From Lysobacter concretionis Ko07 = DSM 16239 (GTDB taxonomy: Bacteria > Pseudomonadota > Gammaproteobacteria > Xanthomonadales > Xanthomonadaceae), in NCBI RefSeq assembly GCF_000768345.1, contig NZ_AVPS01000006.1, positions 186,001 to 250,000 on the forward strand: 64,000 bases of DNA. Direction: 5' to 3'. This document shows, piece by piece, positions 57,128-64,000 of the stretch. The stretch's first letter is position 1, and every line of letters begins with the position of its first letter. Under the pieces are notes generated by a model, which saw nothing but the letters and a program-made list of their open reading frames with translations, did no database searches and was not told where the DNA came from. The translations under genes were made by a program, and so were the position numbers.

Positions 57128-57688
57128 TCAGTTCAACCGCTGCCGGTGCTGCGCCGCCAGCACGCAATCGCCATGGAGCAGCAATGTCGCCACGCGCACG
57201 AACTCCTCGATCTCCACCAGCGCCGCCTCGTCCTCCTCGTTGCCATCCTCCTGCGGCTGCGCCGCGGCCAGCTTGGCAAGGTCGCCCAGCGCCTCCGTGC
57301 TTTCCTCCGACAGGGGAGGCTTCGCTCCGGCCGCCAGGCCAAACCCGCCCAGGAAGCCGCGGCACCAGTCGAACAACGCGCCGCTGCGAACCGCCAGGGA
57401 CTGGTCGGCATCGGGCAGCAACAAGGCGAAATCGAAACTGCGATCGGCCAGTTGTGCCGCACTGGCCAGGCGCAGCCGGTCCAGCGGGCTGCCTTCTCCG
57501 GGCACGGCAATGCTGTCATCGACCAGCACCCTGGCCGGCCACTGCCGCACATCCTCGCCACCGCCGGCCAGCCAGCCACACAGCGCCCCATGCAGTTCGG
57601 AGGCCGCGCTGGACAGGGAGAGGCGATGGATTTCGGCTTCCACCTCGGAGCACGACGGAAGTTCGAGCGGGGGATTGTTCTGCGACAT
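57128..57688 (-). CDS. UPF0149 (YgfB/YecA) family protein
   Basis: A 186-residue acidic protein of the YgfB family. Signatures: ASELHGALCGWLAGGG and the motif WCRGFLGGFGLA near the middle, with a C-terminal EEDEAALVEIEEFVRVATLLL. YgfB in Pseudomonas aeruginosa affects expression of cell-wall recycling and resistance genes; no such role can be shown here. It is first in the pepP operon and divergent from the large sensor gene across 76 bp. Confidence 0.9.
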   Translation of the reverse strand: MSQNNPPLELPSCSEVEAEIHRLSLSSAASELHGALCGWLAGGGEDVRQWPARVLVDDSIAVPGEGSPLDRLRLASAAQLADRSFDFALLLPDADQSLAVRSGALFDWCRGFLGGFGLAAGAKPPLSEESTEALGDLAKLAAAQPQEDGNEEDEAALVEIEEFVRVATLLLHGDCVLAAQHRQRLN

Positions 57689-57764
57689 GGACCATCACCG
57701 CGTTAATGGAGCTGCAGTTTACCAACGTGATCGGCGCGCATCGGTGCCGAAGCTTGTTGCCGGC

Positions 57765-60700
57765 ATGAGCGCGTGCCTACACTGCCCGTTGCCCATCCAG
57801 TGCGACGGTGACGTGCGCCAGGACTCCTCTCCGACAACCCCGCTGCTTGTCCGCCTCTGTGCGGGCCTGATCGCCTGCGCATTGCTCGGAATGGCACTAC
57901 CGTCCACCGCTCACGCCACCGTGCGCGATTATTACTTCACCCGGATCGGCAGCGATCAGGGCTTGGCCCAGAACACCGTCACCGCGATGATCCAGGACCC
58001 GCAGGGGTTTGTCTGGGTCGGCACCCAGGGCGGCCTGCACCGCTACGACGGCCAGCATTACGTCTCCTACCGGAACGACCCCCGCGATCCAACGAGCCTG
58101 CCGGACAGCCTGGTGACCTCACTGGCGCTGGAAGGCGACCGCGCGTTGTGGGTCGGCTCGTATTCGCAGTTCCTGGCGCGCATCGATCTGGGCACCGGAC
58201 GCATCGACCGGTTCTCCGCCGGGCTTGGCCGGAATATCAGCCAGGCCGAGCGGCAGGTCATGGCGGTGCTGCCGCAGGACGGCAAACTGTGGGTCGGCAC
58301 GCTGGCCGGGCTGGACCGGTTCGATCCGGCCACCGGTCAACGCGAGAAGATCATCCGGCTGGAACCCAACGAGTTGCGCGTGATGTCGATCCAGCACCTG
58401 GTCGCCGACAACACCGGAACCATCTGGTACGCCAACTCCACCGGCCTGTACCGGGTCCGGCCCGACGGGCAGGCGCAGCGGGTGGGCGATGCGGCGATGA
58501 CCAGCCGCCTGTTGCTGGACGGCGATGGGCTGCTCTGGGTGGGACGTAGCGACGGGCTGTTCCGCGTCCAGCCCGACGGCAAGCTGGAACAGGCCTGGCC
58601 CATGACCGCAGGCAAGGCCGCGACGAATGTCCGGGCGCTGGTGCAGGCCCCCGATGGCAGCCTGTGGTTCTCGGTGCTTGGCGATGGATTGCGTCGCTTC
58701 GACGTGGCCACCGGAAGTGTTCGTCGCATCAGGCAGATGGCGGCTGTGGATGCCGGGCTGCCGGAGGACACGATCGGCAGCCTGATGGTCGACCAGAGCG
58801 GCATGCTGTGGATCGGCGGCCTGCTGCGCGGCGTGGCCGTCACCGATCCCCGCGGCGCCCGTTTCCCGTACGTCTTCGATCAGAAGAGCCGGCTCGCAGA
58901 GGGTCCGGCCGCCAACGACAGCATCCGCGCGATCCATGAGGGCACCGAAAAAGGCGTCCTCTGGATCAGTACCGACCACGGTAGTCTGCTGCGCTACGAT
59001 GTCGCGCAAGACCGCTTCGAGGACTGGACCGGCCGCCTTCCCGCCACTGCCGGCAACGCGCCGGACGCCATCGGGATCGCGGATGCCGGCGATGGCCGGC
59101 TGTGGCTGGCCACCACCGCCGGACTGCTGCGGCTGTCCCCCGATACCGGCCGGGTGGAAAAGATCGACCTGGGAAAATTCAGTGACATCGGCCTGGATTC
59201 GATCCTCGTCGATCGCCACGGCAACCTGTGGCTGGGTACCGCCGAGATGGGCGCGCTCATCTACCACCCGGGCAGCGGCAAGCTCTCGCTGGATTACATC
59301 AGCCACGGGGGCTTGACGGACCGCCAGCTGTCCCACCCTCGCGTGCGGGCGCTGCTGGAGGATCGCCAGGGCCGGATCTGGTTCGGCACCGGCGATGGCG
59401 TCGACCGGCTCGATCCCGCCAGCGGCACGCTGAAGCACTTCCGCCACGACCCGGGCCAGGAGCGCAGCCTGCCGGGCAATCTGGTCAGGGCGCTGCACCA
59501 GATGTCGGATGGCTCGATCTGGATCGGCACCCATTCCGGGCTGAGCCGGGCCGTGGATCGTCCGGACGGCGGTGTCGACTTCATCCAGCCGTTGACCGAC
59601 GCATTCAATGAACGTCCCAACGTGACGGTGTTCAGCATAGCCGAGAGCCCGGCGACGCCCGGCGAGCTGTGGCTGGGGACCGACACCGGTGTGGTGAGGC
59701 TGGATATCGGCGCCGGTCATGTCCGCGTTTACGGCCTTGCCGACGGCTTGCAGGACCTGGAATTCAATGGCGGTGCGGCGGCCGTGCTGGCCGATGGCCG
59801 GATCGCGATGGGGGGTGTGCGCGGGCTGAACCTGTTCGATCCGGCGAAGGTGACGGATTCCACCTATCAACCGCCCTTGCGCCTGCTGTCGGCAAAGATC
59901 GGTGCCGACACCCCGACCGATGCCAGTGCGCTGTGGCAGCCGATGCGGCTGGATGTGCCTGATGGCGCCCACATCCTGCGCCTGCGGATCGGCGCGCTCG
60001 ACTTCGCCCCGGCGGCGAATATCCGCTACCGCTACCGGATGGAAGGCTTCGACCGCGGGTGGATCGACAATGGCGCGCAGTCGGCCATTACCTATACCCG
60101 CCTGCCGCCGGGTGCTTACACATTCCGTGCCCAGGCCACCAACCGGGATGGCGTCTGGAGTCCGAACGAACTGCAGATACCGGTGGAAATCGCCTTGCCA
60201 TGGTGGCGCCACCCGCTGACCATCAGTCTTTTCCTGCTCACGATGCTGGTGCTGGCGATCACCCTGGGGTGGAGCCAGCACCGCCGCCGGCAGCACGAGC
60301 AGAACTGGTTCCGGCAACTGCGCGAACGCGACGAACATCTCAAGCTGGCGCTCTGGGCATCGGGAGAGCAGTTCTGGGACTTCAATCTGGCCCGCCAGGA
60401 AATGCACCGCATGCAGGTTCACGAGTCGTCCAGCACGCGACCGGAAATCAGCATGGAGCGCCAGGTTTCCAACGACCTGCTGATCCACGACGATGACCTG
60501 CCCCAGGTCAAGGCGATCATGCGCCGGCACCTGCGCGGCGAAACCGCACTGTTCATGTCCGAACACCGTGCGCGCAATGCCGGTGACAACGACTGGTACT
60601 GGGTGCGGGCCCGCGGACGGGTGGTCGAACGCGACGCGGATGGCCGCGCGCTGAGGGTCGCCGGTACCGCCCGCGATGTCACCGCCAGCCGCAACGCCGA

Positions 60701-62405
60701 GCGCGAGCGGCGGATCGCCAGCGAGATCCTGCGCAGCATGGCCGAGGCGGTCGCCGTGTTCGACCAGGACTTCCATTTCATCTCGATCAATCCCGCCTTC
60801 AGCCGGATGACCGGCTATCAGCAGGCCGAAGTGATCGGCCGCTCCACCAGCCTGCTCGACAGCAGCCGCCATGAACCCGACTTCCACCTGCAGTTGCGCA
60901 CCGACCTGCGCCGCGATGGGCGCTGGTCGGGTGAGATCTGGCAGCAATGCAAGGATGGCAGCGAGTTCCTGTGCTGGCTGCAGGTGAGCGTCGTGGTCCA
61001 GGACAAGGGCCGGCAAAACCATTACGTGGCCGTGCTTGGCGATATCACGGACCAGAAGCGGACCGAGCAGGAGCTGCGCTACCTGGCCAACTACGATCCT
61101 CTGACGGGACTGCCGAACCGCACCCTGCTGCTGGAGCGGCTGGCCGCGGCCATCGTGCGTGCGCGCGCCAGCCAGAAAAAGATCGGCGTGCTGTTCCTGG
61201 ATCTGGATCGCTTCAAGGACATCAACGATTCACTGGGTCATGCCGCAGGCGACCGCATCCTGCGTGCGGCGGCCAACCGGATCCAGCGCGTCATCGGTGC
61301 CCGCCAGACCGTCGCGCGGCTGAGCGGCGACGAGTTCGTGGTGGTCCTCGAAGAACTCGATGACGGCGCCCAGGCGAGCAGGCTCTCCGGTGAGTTGATC
61401 GCCGCGTTCGAGGCACCGCTGGAATTCGAGCATCGCCACGACGTGGTGATTTCCCCATCGATCGGCATCAGCCTGTACCCGGACGATGCACAGATCGCGA
61501 GCGAACTGATCAAGCACGCCGACACCGCCATGTATCGGGCCAAGGCCGTCGGCCGGCGAACCTTCATGCGCTACGTCGAGACCATGGACGTGGAAGTCCA
61601 TCGCCGCGCCACGCTTTCCGCCGCGTTGCGCACGGTGCTGGATCGCGGCGAACTGTCGCTGGTGTTCCAGCCCCGGCTGTCATTGTTCAACAACACCATC
61701 ACCGGCGTGGAGGCATTGCTGCGCTGGCACAGCCCCTCGCACGGAGAGATCCCGCCTTCGCAGTTCATCCCGTTGGCCGAGGAGTCGGGGATGATCCTGG
61801 AGATCGGCGAATGGGCATTGCGTGAGGCTTGTCGCGCACTCAGGCACTGGCGCGAGGATGGGCTGATGGACGTACCGGTGGCGGTGAACGTGTCTTCGCT
61901 GCAACTGTTGCGCGGCGACTTCCCCCAGGTCGTCACGCGCGTGCTTGCCGAGACCGGTGTCCCCGCCGACCACCTGGAGCTGGAGTTGACCGAAAGCGTG
62001 CTGATGGCCAATCCGTTCGAGACGGCCGCCACGCTCCAGGAATTCCGCCAGCTTGGCGTCAACCTCGCGATCGATGATTTCGGAACCGGCTATTCATCGC
62101 TGTCGTACCTGAAGCGGCTGCCGATCACGATGCTGAAAATCGACAAGGAATTCATCGACGATCTCGCCCATGACGTCGATGATGCGGCCATTACCAGCAC
62201 CATCATCGCGATGGGGCATTCCCTGGGCCTCATCGTGGTGGCCGAAGGCGTCGAGAACCAGGAGCAGGCCGAATTCCTGCGTCAGCACGGTTGCGACGAG
62301 ATCCAGGGATACTGGCTGGCACGACCGATGCCGTCGGATCAGTTGCGCGCCTTCCTGCACCAGCATGCCGCCACGCCTGCGCCGGCCGAATCGCCGGCCG
62401 GGTGA
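57765..62405 (+). CDS. Membrane sensor: Reg_prop propeller, Y_Y_Y, PAS-PAS, GGDEF and EAL
   Basis: A 1546-residue cyclic-di-GMP enzyme with a large periplasmic sensor. A signal peptide (LCAGLIACALLGMALPSTAHA, about 32-52) is followed by about 14 propeller repeats of the type LWVGTxxGLxR (about 60-695), a Y_Y_Y domain (about 726-808), a membrane helix (about 811-835), two PAS domains (about 865-1090), GGDEF (about 1100-1275) and EAL (about 1290-1535). The synthase motif is SGDEF (about 1186); the phosphodiesterase motifs EALLRW (about 1316) and DDFGTGYSS look intact. It may therefore mainly degrade cyclic di-GMP. An in-frame GTG at 57813 is an alternative start. Confidence 0.9.
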   Translation: MSACLHCPLPIQCDGDVRQDSSPTTPLLVRLCAGLIACALLGMALPSTAHATVRDYYFTRIGSDQGLAQNTVTAMIQDPQGFVWVGTQGGLHRYDGQHYVSYRNDPRDPTSLPDSLVTSLALEGDRALWVGSYSQFLARIDLGTGRIDRFSAGLGRNISQAERQVMAVLPQDGKLWVGTLAGLDRFDPATGQREKIIRLEPNELRVMSIQHLVADNTGTIWYANSTGLYRVRPDGQAQRVGDAAMTSRLLLDGDGLLWVGRSDGLFRVQPDGKLEQAWPMTAGKAATNVRALVQAPDGSLWFSVLGDGLRRFDVATGSVRRIRQMAAVDAGLPEDTIGSLMVDQSGMLWIGGLLRGVAVTDPRGARFPYVFDQKSRLAEGPAANDSIRAIHEGTEKGVLWISTDHGSLLRYDVAQDRFEDWTGRLPATAGNAPDAIGIADAGDGRLWLATTAGLLRLSPDTGRVEKIDLGKFSDIGLDSILVDRHGNLWLGTAEMGALIYHPGSGKLSLDYISHGGLTDRQLSHPRVRALLEDRQGRIWFGTGDGVDRLDPASGTLKHFRHDPGQERSLPGNLVRALHQMSDGSIWIGTHSGLSRAVDRPDGGVDFIQPLTDAFNERPNVTVFSIAESPATPGELWLGTDTGVVRLDIGAGHVRVYGLADGLQDLEFNGGAAAVLADGRIAMGGVRGLNLFDPAKVTDSTYQPPLRLLSAKIGADTPTDASALWQPMRLDVPDGAHILRLRIGALDFAPAANIRYRYRMEGFDRGWIDNGAQSAITYTRLPPGAYTFRAQATNRDGVWSPNELQIPVEIALPWWRHPLTISLFLLTMLVLAITLGWSQHRRRQHEQNWFRQLRERDEHLKLALWASGEQFWDFNLARQEMHRMQVHESSSTRPEISMERQVSNDLLIHDDDLPQVKAIMRRHLRGETALFMSEHRARNAGDNDWYWVRARGRVVERDADGRALRVAGTARDVTASRNAERERRIASEILRSMAEAVAVFDQDFHFISINPAFSRMTGYQQAEVIGRSTSLLDSSRHEPDFHLQLRTDLRRDGRWSGEIWQQCKDGSEFLCWLQVSVVVQDKGRQNHYVAVLGDITDQKRTEQELRYLANYDPLTGLPNRTLLLERLAAAIVRARASQKKIGVLFLDLDRFKDINDSLGHAAGDRILRAAANRIQRVIGARQTVARLSGDEFVVVLEELDDGAQASRLSGELIAAFEAPLEFEHRHDVVISPSIGISLYPDDAQIASELIKHADTAMYRAKAVGRRTFMRYVETMDVEVHRRATLSAALRTVLDRGELSLVFQPRLSLFNNTITGVEALLRWHSPSHGEIPPSQFIPLAEESGMILEIGEWALREACRALRHWREDGLMDVPVAVNVSSLQLLRGDFPQVVTRVLAETGVPADHLELELTESVLMANPFETAATLQEFRQLGVNLAIDDFGTGYSSLSYLKRLPITMLKIDKEFIDDLAHDVDDAAITSTIIAMGHSLGLIVVAEGVENQEQAEFLRQHGCDEIQGYWLARPMPSDQLRAFLHQHAATPAPAESPAG

Positions 62406-62483
62406 ATCCGGGACTGAACCGGATCACCGGGCGCCGTCACCCGCCTTCTTGACCGGCCCGCACCCTCTGCCTATCGTGCCCGG

Positions 62484-62705
62484 ATGGATCGCGACGAACT
62501 GCTCAATCAAATGCAAGCCCTGCTTGAGCGCGTCGATCAGCTCGCCGACCGCATGGCCCGCCTGCAGGAAGAAAACCGCAGCTTGCGCCAGCAACAGGAA
62601 ACCCTCTCCGGGGAACGCGCCGCGTTGCTGGCCAAGAACGAGCAGGCCCGCACCCGGGTCGAGGGCATGATCCTGCGGTTGAAGTCACTGGAGCAGCACA
62701 CGTGA
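62484..62705 (+). CDS. ZapB-like coiled-coil protein (TIGR02449 type)
   Basis: A 73-residue protein that is nearly all coiled coil (QMQALLERVDQLADRMARLQEENRSLRQQQ, described in part), ending ILRLKSLEQHT. Small proteins of this type lie before zapA in Xanthomonadaceae and Pseudomonas and are thought to aid the Z-ring. The stop overlaps the GTG of zapA. Confidence 0.88.
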   Translation: MDRDELLNQMQALLERVDQLADRMARLQEENRSLRQQQETLSGERAALLAKNEQARTRVEGMILRLKSLEQHT

Positions 62706-63004
62706 GCGCCAATCAGCCCGTCGTCATCCGTCTGCTGGATCGCGAATACACCGTCGGCTGCGAACCCGACGAGCGCGACAGCCTGCAGGCCGCAGCCAAG
62801 CTGCTCGACAGCAAGATGCGCGAGATCCGCGGCGGCAACCGCATGGCGGCACTCGACCGCGTCGCCGTCCTGGCCGCACTCAACCTGGCCCACGAACTGC
62901 AGCAGGTCCGCGCTGAAAACAGCGGCCGCGATCGCGAGCTCACCCGGACACTGGGCGATCTGAATCGCAAGCTCGACGGCCTGTTCGACACCGCTTCGAA
63001 CTGA
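62702..63004 (+). CDS. zapA: Cell division protein ZapA
   Basis: A 100-residue protein that bundles FtsZ filaments. It has the family core VIRLLDREYTVGCEPDERDSLQAAAKLLDSKM and RVAVLAALNLAHEL, with a C-terminal coiled coil. Starts with GTG in a GTGA overlap with the previous gene. 6S RNA follows, as in most gammaproteobacteria. Confidence 0.94.
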   Translation: MSANQPVVIRLLDREYTVGCEPDERDSLQAAAKLLDSKMREIRGGNRMAALDRVAVLAALNLAHELQQVRAENSGRDRELTRTLGDLNRKLDGLFDTASN

Positions 63005-63059
63005 ACGCAAGTGTCCTCGGACGATCCCGGAATCGGACGTCCGCGCTATACTCGGTCCA

Positions 63060-63249
63060 CGTCCTCTGCTGTGGACGACAGCGTGCGCAAACATTCGCCT
63101 TGTCCCTTAATTGCGACCGCGGGGATGCAACGGAAGCCCGGCGTGCAAATCCGCCCTGGTAGCGGGAAGCCCGAAGGCCTCCAAGCGTTCCCACTTGAAC
63201 CACGGGTTCAAGGTCGTTTCGCGCGCATCGCCATCGGCGGAGGATTCTA
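63060..63249 (+). ncRNA. ssrS: 6S RNA
   Basis: This regulatory RNA of about 190 nt mimics an open promoter and binds the sigma-70 holoenzyme. The evidence is its position between zapA and fau and sequence match to the E. coli 3' half: CTTGAACCACGGGTTCAAGG at about 63194-63213, followed by GGCGGAGGATTC. The closing stem TCCTCTGCTG (from 63062) pairs with CGGCGGAGGA (to 63245), with two G-U pairs. A -10-like TATACT is at 63047-63052; no clear -35 is seen. Exact ends are estimates. Confidence 0.88.
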
Positions 63250-63293
63250 TTTTCCCGGCAGGCCGTTCCCGGTTGACCAACCGGCTTCAAGAA

Positions 63294-63321
63294 CCGGTTC
63301 ACGCGCCGGATCGTGAACCGG
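63294..63321 (+). terminator. Hairpin between 6S RNA and fau
   Basis: Perfect 10-bp stem CCGGTTCACG / CGTGAACCGG with an 8-base loop, 45 bp after the presumed 6S RNA end and 45 bp before the fau start. No T-run follows. Further copies of the same words (GGTTGACCAACCGG, 63271-63284) lie beside it, so alternative pairings are possible. It may affect read-through into fau. Confidence 0.5.
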
Positions 63322-63365
63322 CTTGTGCCGCCCCGAACCAGGCCAACCGATCAGGACCATGCTGG

Positions 63366-63971
63366 ATGACCGTCGAACTTGCGGCGCATCGCCGACATCT
63401 TCGTAGCCAGTTGCGCGCACGCCGGCACGGCCTGCCGGCGGCCGAACGCATCGCTGCTGCCGAGCGGATTGCCGAACGCCTGCTTGCCCTGCCGTTTGCT
63501 CCATCCGCTGGCCATGTCGCCGGCTATTGGGCCATGGATGGCGAGATTGCACTTCATGCCTGGCAGCTCCAGCTTCCGGCCGACTGCACCTATTGCCTGC
63601 CGGTGATTGCAGGCGACCGACTCGCTTTCGCTCCCTGGCGTCCAGGCGACCCACTGGTCAGCAACCGTTATGGCATTCCAGAGCCGGCCGTTGAACCGGC
63701 TTTCCTCCTCGCTGCCGAGGAGATGGCCTTCGTGGTGCTGCCATTGGTCGGTTTCGACACCGGCGGCGAGCGCCTGGGCATGGGCGGTGGCTGGTACGAC
63801 CGAAGCTTTGCCTTCCGCCAGGATCGGTCTGCCCCGCCCTGGCTGGTCGGCGCCGCATTTGCACTCCAGCAGGTCGACGCGCCACTTGACACGGCCGACT
63901 GGGACGTTGCGCTGGACGCCGTCTGCACCGAGTCGCGCACCCACCAATTCCGGAGGCCGAAGACCCCATGA
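63366..63971 (+). CDS. fau: 5-formyltetrahydrofolate cyclo-ligase
   Basis: A 201-residue enzyme that turns 5-formyl-THF into 5,10-methenyl-THF with ATP. Motifs: RRHLRSQLRARRHGL near the start, YWAMDGEIALH, and the signature GERLGMGGGWYDR with the Gly-rich ATP loop. It follows 6S RNA, the usual linkage (ygfA in E. coli), and may be read from the 6S transcript. The ATG at 63366 is preferred; an overlapping ATG in another frame at 63359 is not used. Confidence 0.93.
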   Translation: MTVELAAHRRHLRSQLRARRHGLPAAERIAAAERIAERLLALPFAPSAGHVAGYWAMDGEIALHAWQLQLPADCTYCLPVIAGDRLAFAPWRPGDPLVSNRYGIPEPAVEPAFLLAAEEMAFVVLPLVGFDTGGERLGMGGGWYDRSFAFRQDRSAPPWLVGAAFALQQVDAPLDTADWDVALDAVCTESRTHQFRRPKTP

Positions 63972-64000
63972 CCCCGCGCCGTCGATACTGGTTGATGAAA
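63968..64000 (+). CDS. EVE domain-containing protein (5' end only)
   Basis: Only 11 codons are present, MTPRRRYWLMK, starting in an ATGA overlap with the fau stop. The RYWLMK start is typical of EVE-domain proteins (PUA-like fold, thought to bind modified bases), which follow fau in related genomes. The call rests on these few residues and position. Confidence 0.6.
   Translation, partial: MTPRRRYWLMK

Noticed and set aside
58119-61022. 967-codon open frame antisense to the large propeller sensor
   Set aside because: The composition is typical of an antisense GC-rich frame and the plus strand has recognisable domains throughout.

Overview
The window is a GC-rich chromosomal segment, about two-thirds G+C or more by eye, from a gammaproteobacterium of the family Xanthomonadaceae/Lysobacteraceae (Lysobacter, Luteimonas, Thermomonas and relatives). 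This rests on gene content and order: ponA/mrcA divergent from pilMNOPQ; yicC-gmk-rpoZ-spoT-ridA-recG; zapB-like-zapA-6S RNA-fau-EVE; a type-B L31 next to citrate synthase; and short GTAGGAGCG-type palindromic intergenic repeats typical of the group. No tRNA, rRNA, CRISPR array, prophage or insertion sequence was seen. About 55 protein genes and one structured RNA (6S RNA) are called.

Layout. 1-7396: a divergent cluster around an AT-rich intergenic region. Leftwards lie a DUF2892 membrane protein, an RND efflux adaptor and pump, a zinc-finger thioredoxin and a DUF442 phosphatase-like lipoprotein (cut by the window edge). Rightwards lie a rhodanese, a BigR/SqrR-like two-cysteine ArsR repressor and an ETHE1-like metallo-beta-lactamase. 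I read it as a reactive-sulfur sensing and detoxification locus with an added efflux pump. 7356-9119: a BlaI repressor and an M56/BlaR1 sensor protease with a TonB-like tail, under a double-dyad operator. 9265-10632: a diguanylate cyclase with two degenerate receiver domains. 10687-14256: transketolase and a DAACS symporter. 14339-21493: a MoxR-DUF58-DUF4381-BatA-BatB/C-BatD operon whose last gene is frameshifted in a run of eight G. 21670-26688: the type IV pilus operon pilMNOPQ, with PBP1A (26949-29453) divergent from it. 30464-32258: citrate synthase and ribosomal protein bL31B. 32400-37273: a two-partner secretion operon (TpsB, TpsA) that runs into an overlapping YkuD-type L,D-transpeptidase gene. 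37814-40241: nucleoside hydrolase and an M28 peptidase. 40824-49302: a housekeeping block (recG, ridA, spoT, rpoZ, gmk, yicC, then divergent rph and rdgB). 49547-55095: hemW, DUF1631 with a coupled PilZ gene, and a pepQ-like prolidase. 55096-55794: a repeat-rich non-coding stretch. 55795-57688: pepP and UPF0149. 57765-62405: a 1546-residue membrane sensor with propeller, Y_Y_Y, PAS, GGDEF and EAL domains. 62484-64000: zapB-like gene, zapA, 6S RNA, fau and the start of an EVE-domain gene.

Themes. Surface and envelope biology (type IV pili, PBP1A, two-partner secretion, L,D-transpeptidase, Bat proteins) sits alongside cyclic-di-GMP signalling (two GGDEF proteins, one also with EAL, and a PilZ protein) and stringent-response genes. 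The points most worth a second look are the divergent sulfur/RND cluster with its split Blh parts, the L,D-transpeptidase overlapping the secretion operon, the batD homopolymer frameshift, and two non-coding regions with large unexplained repeats (40460-40675 and 55232-55673).
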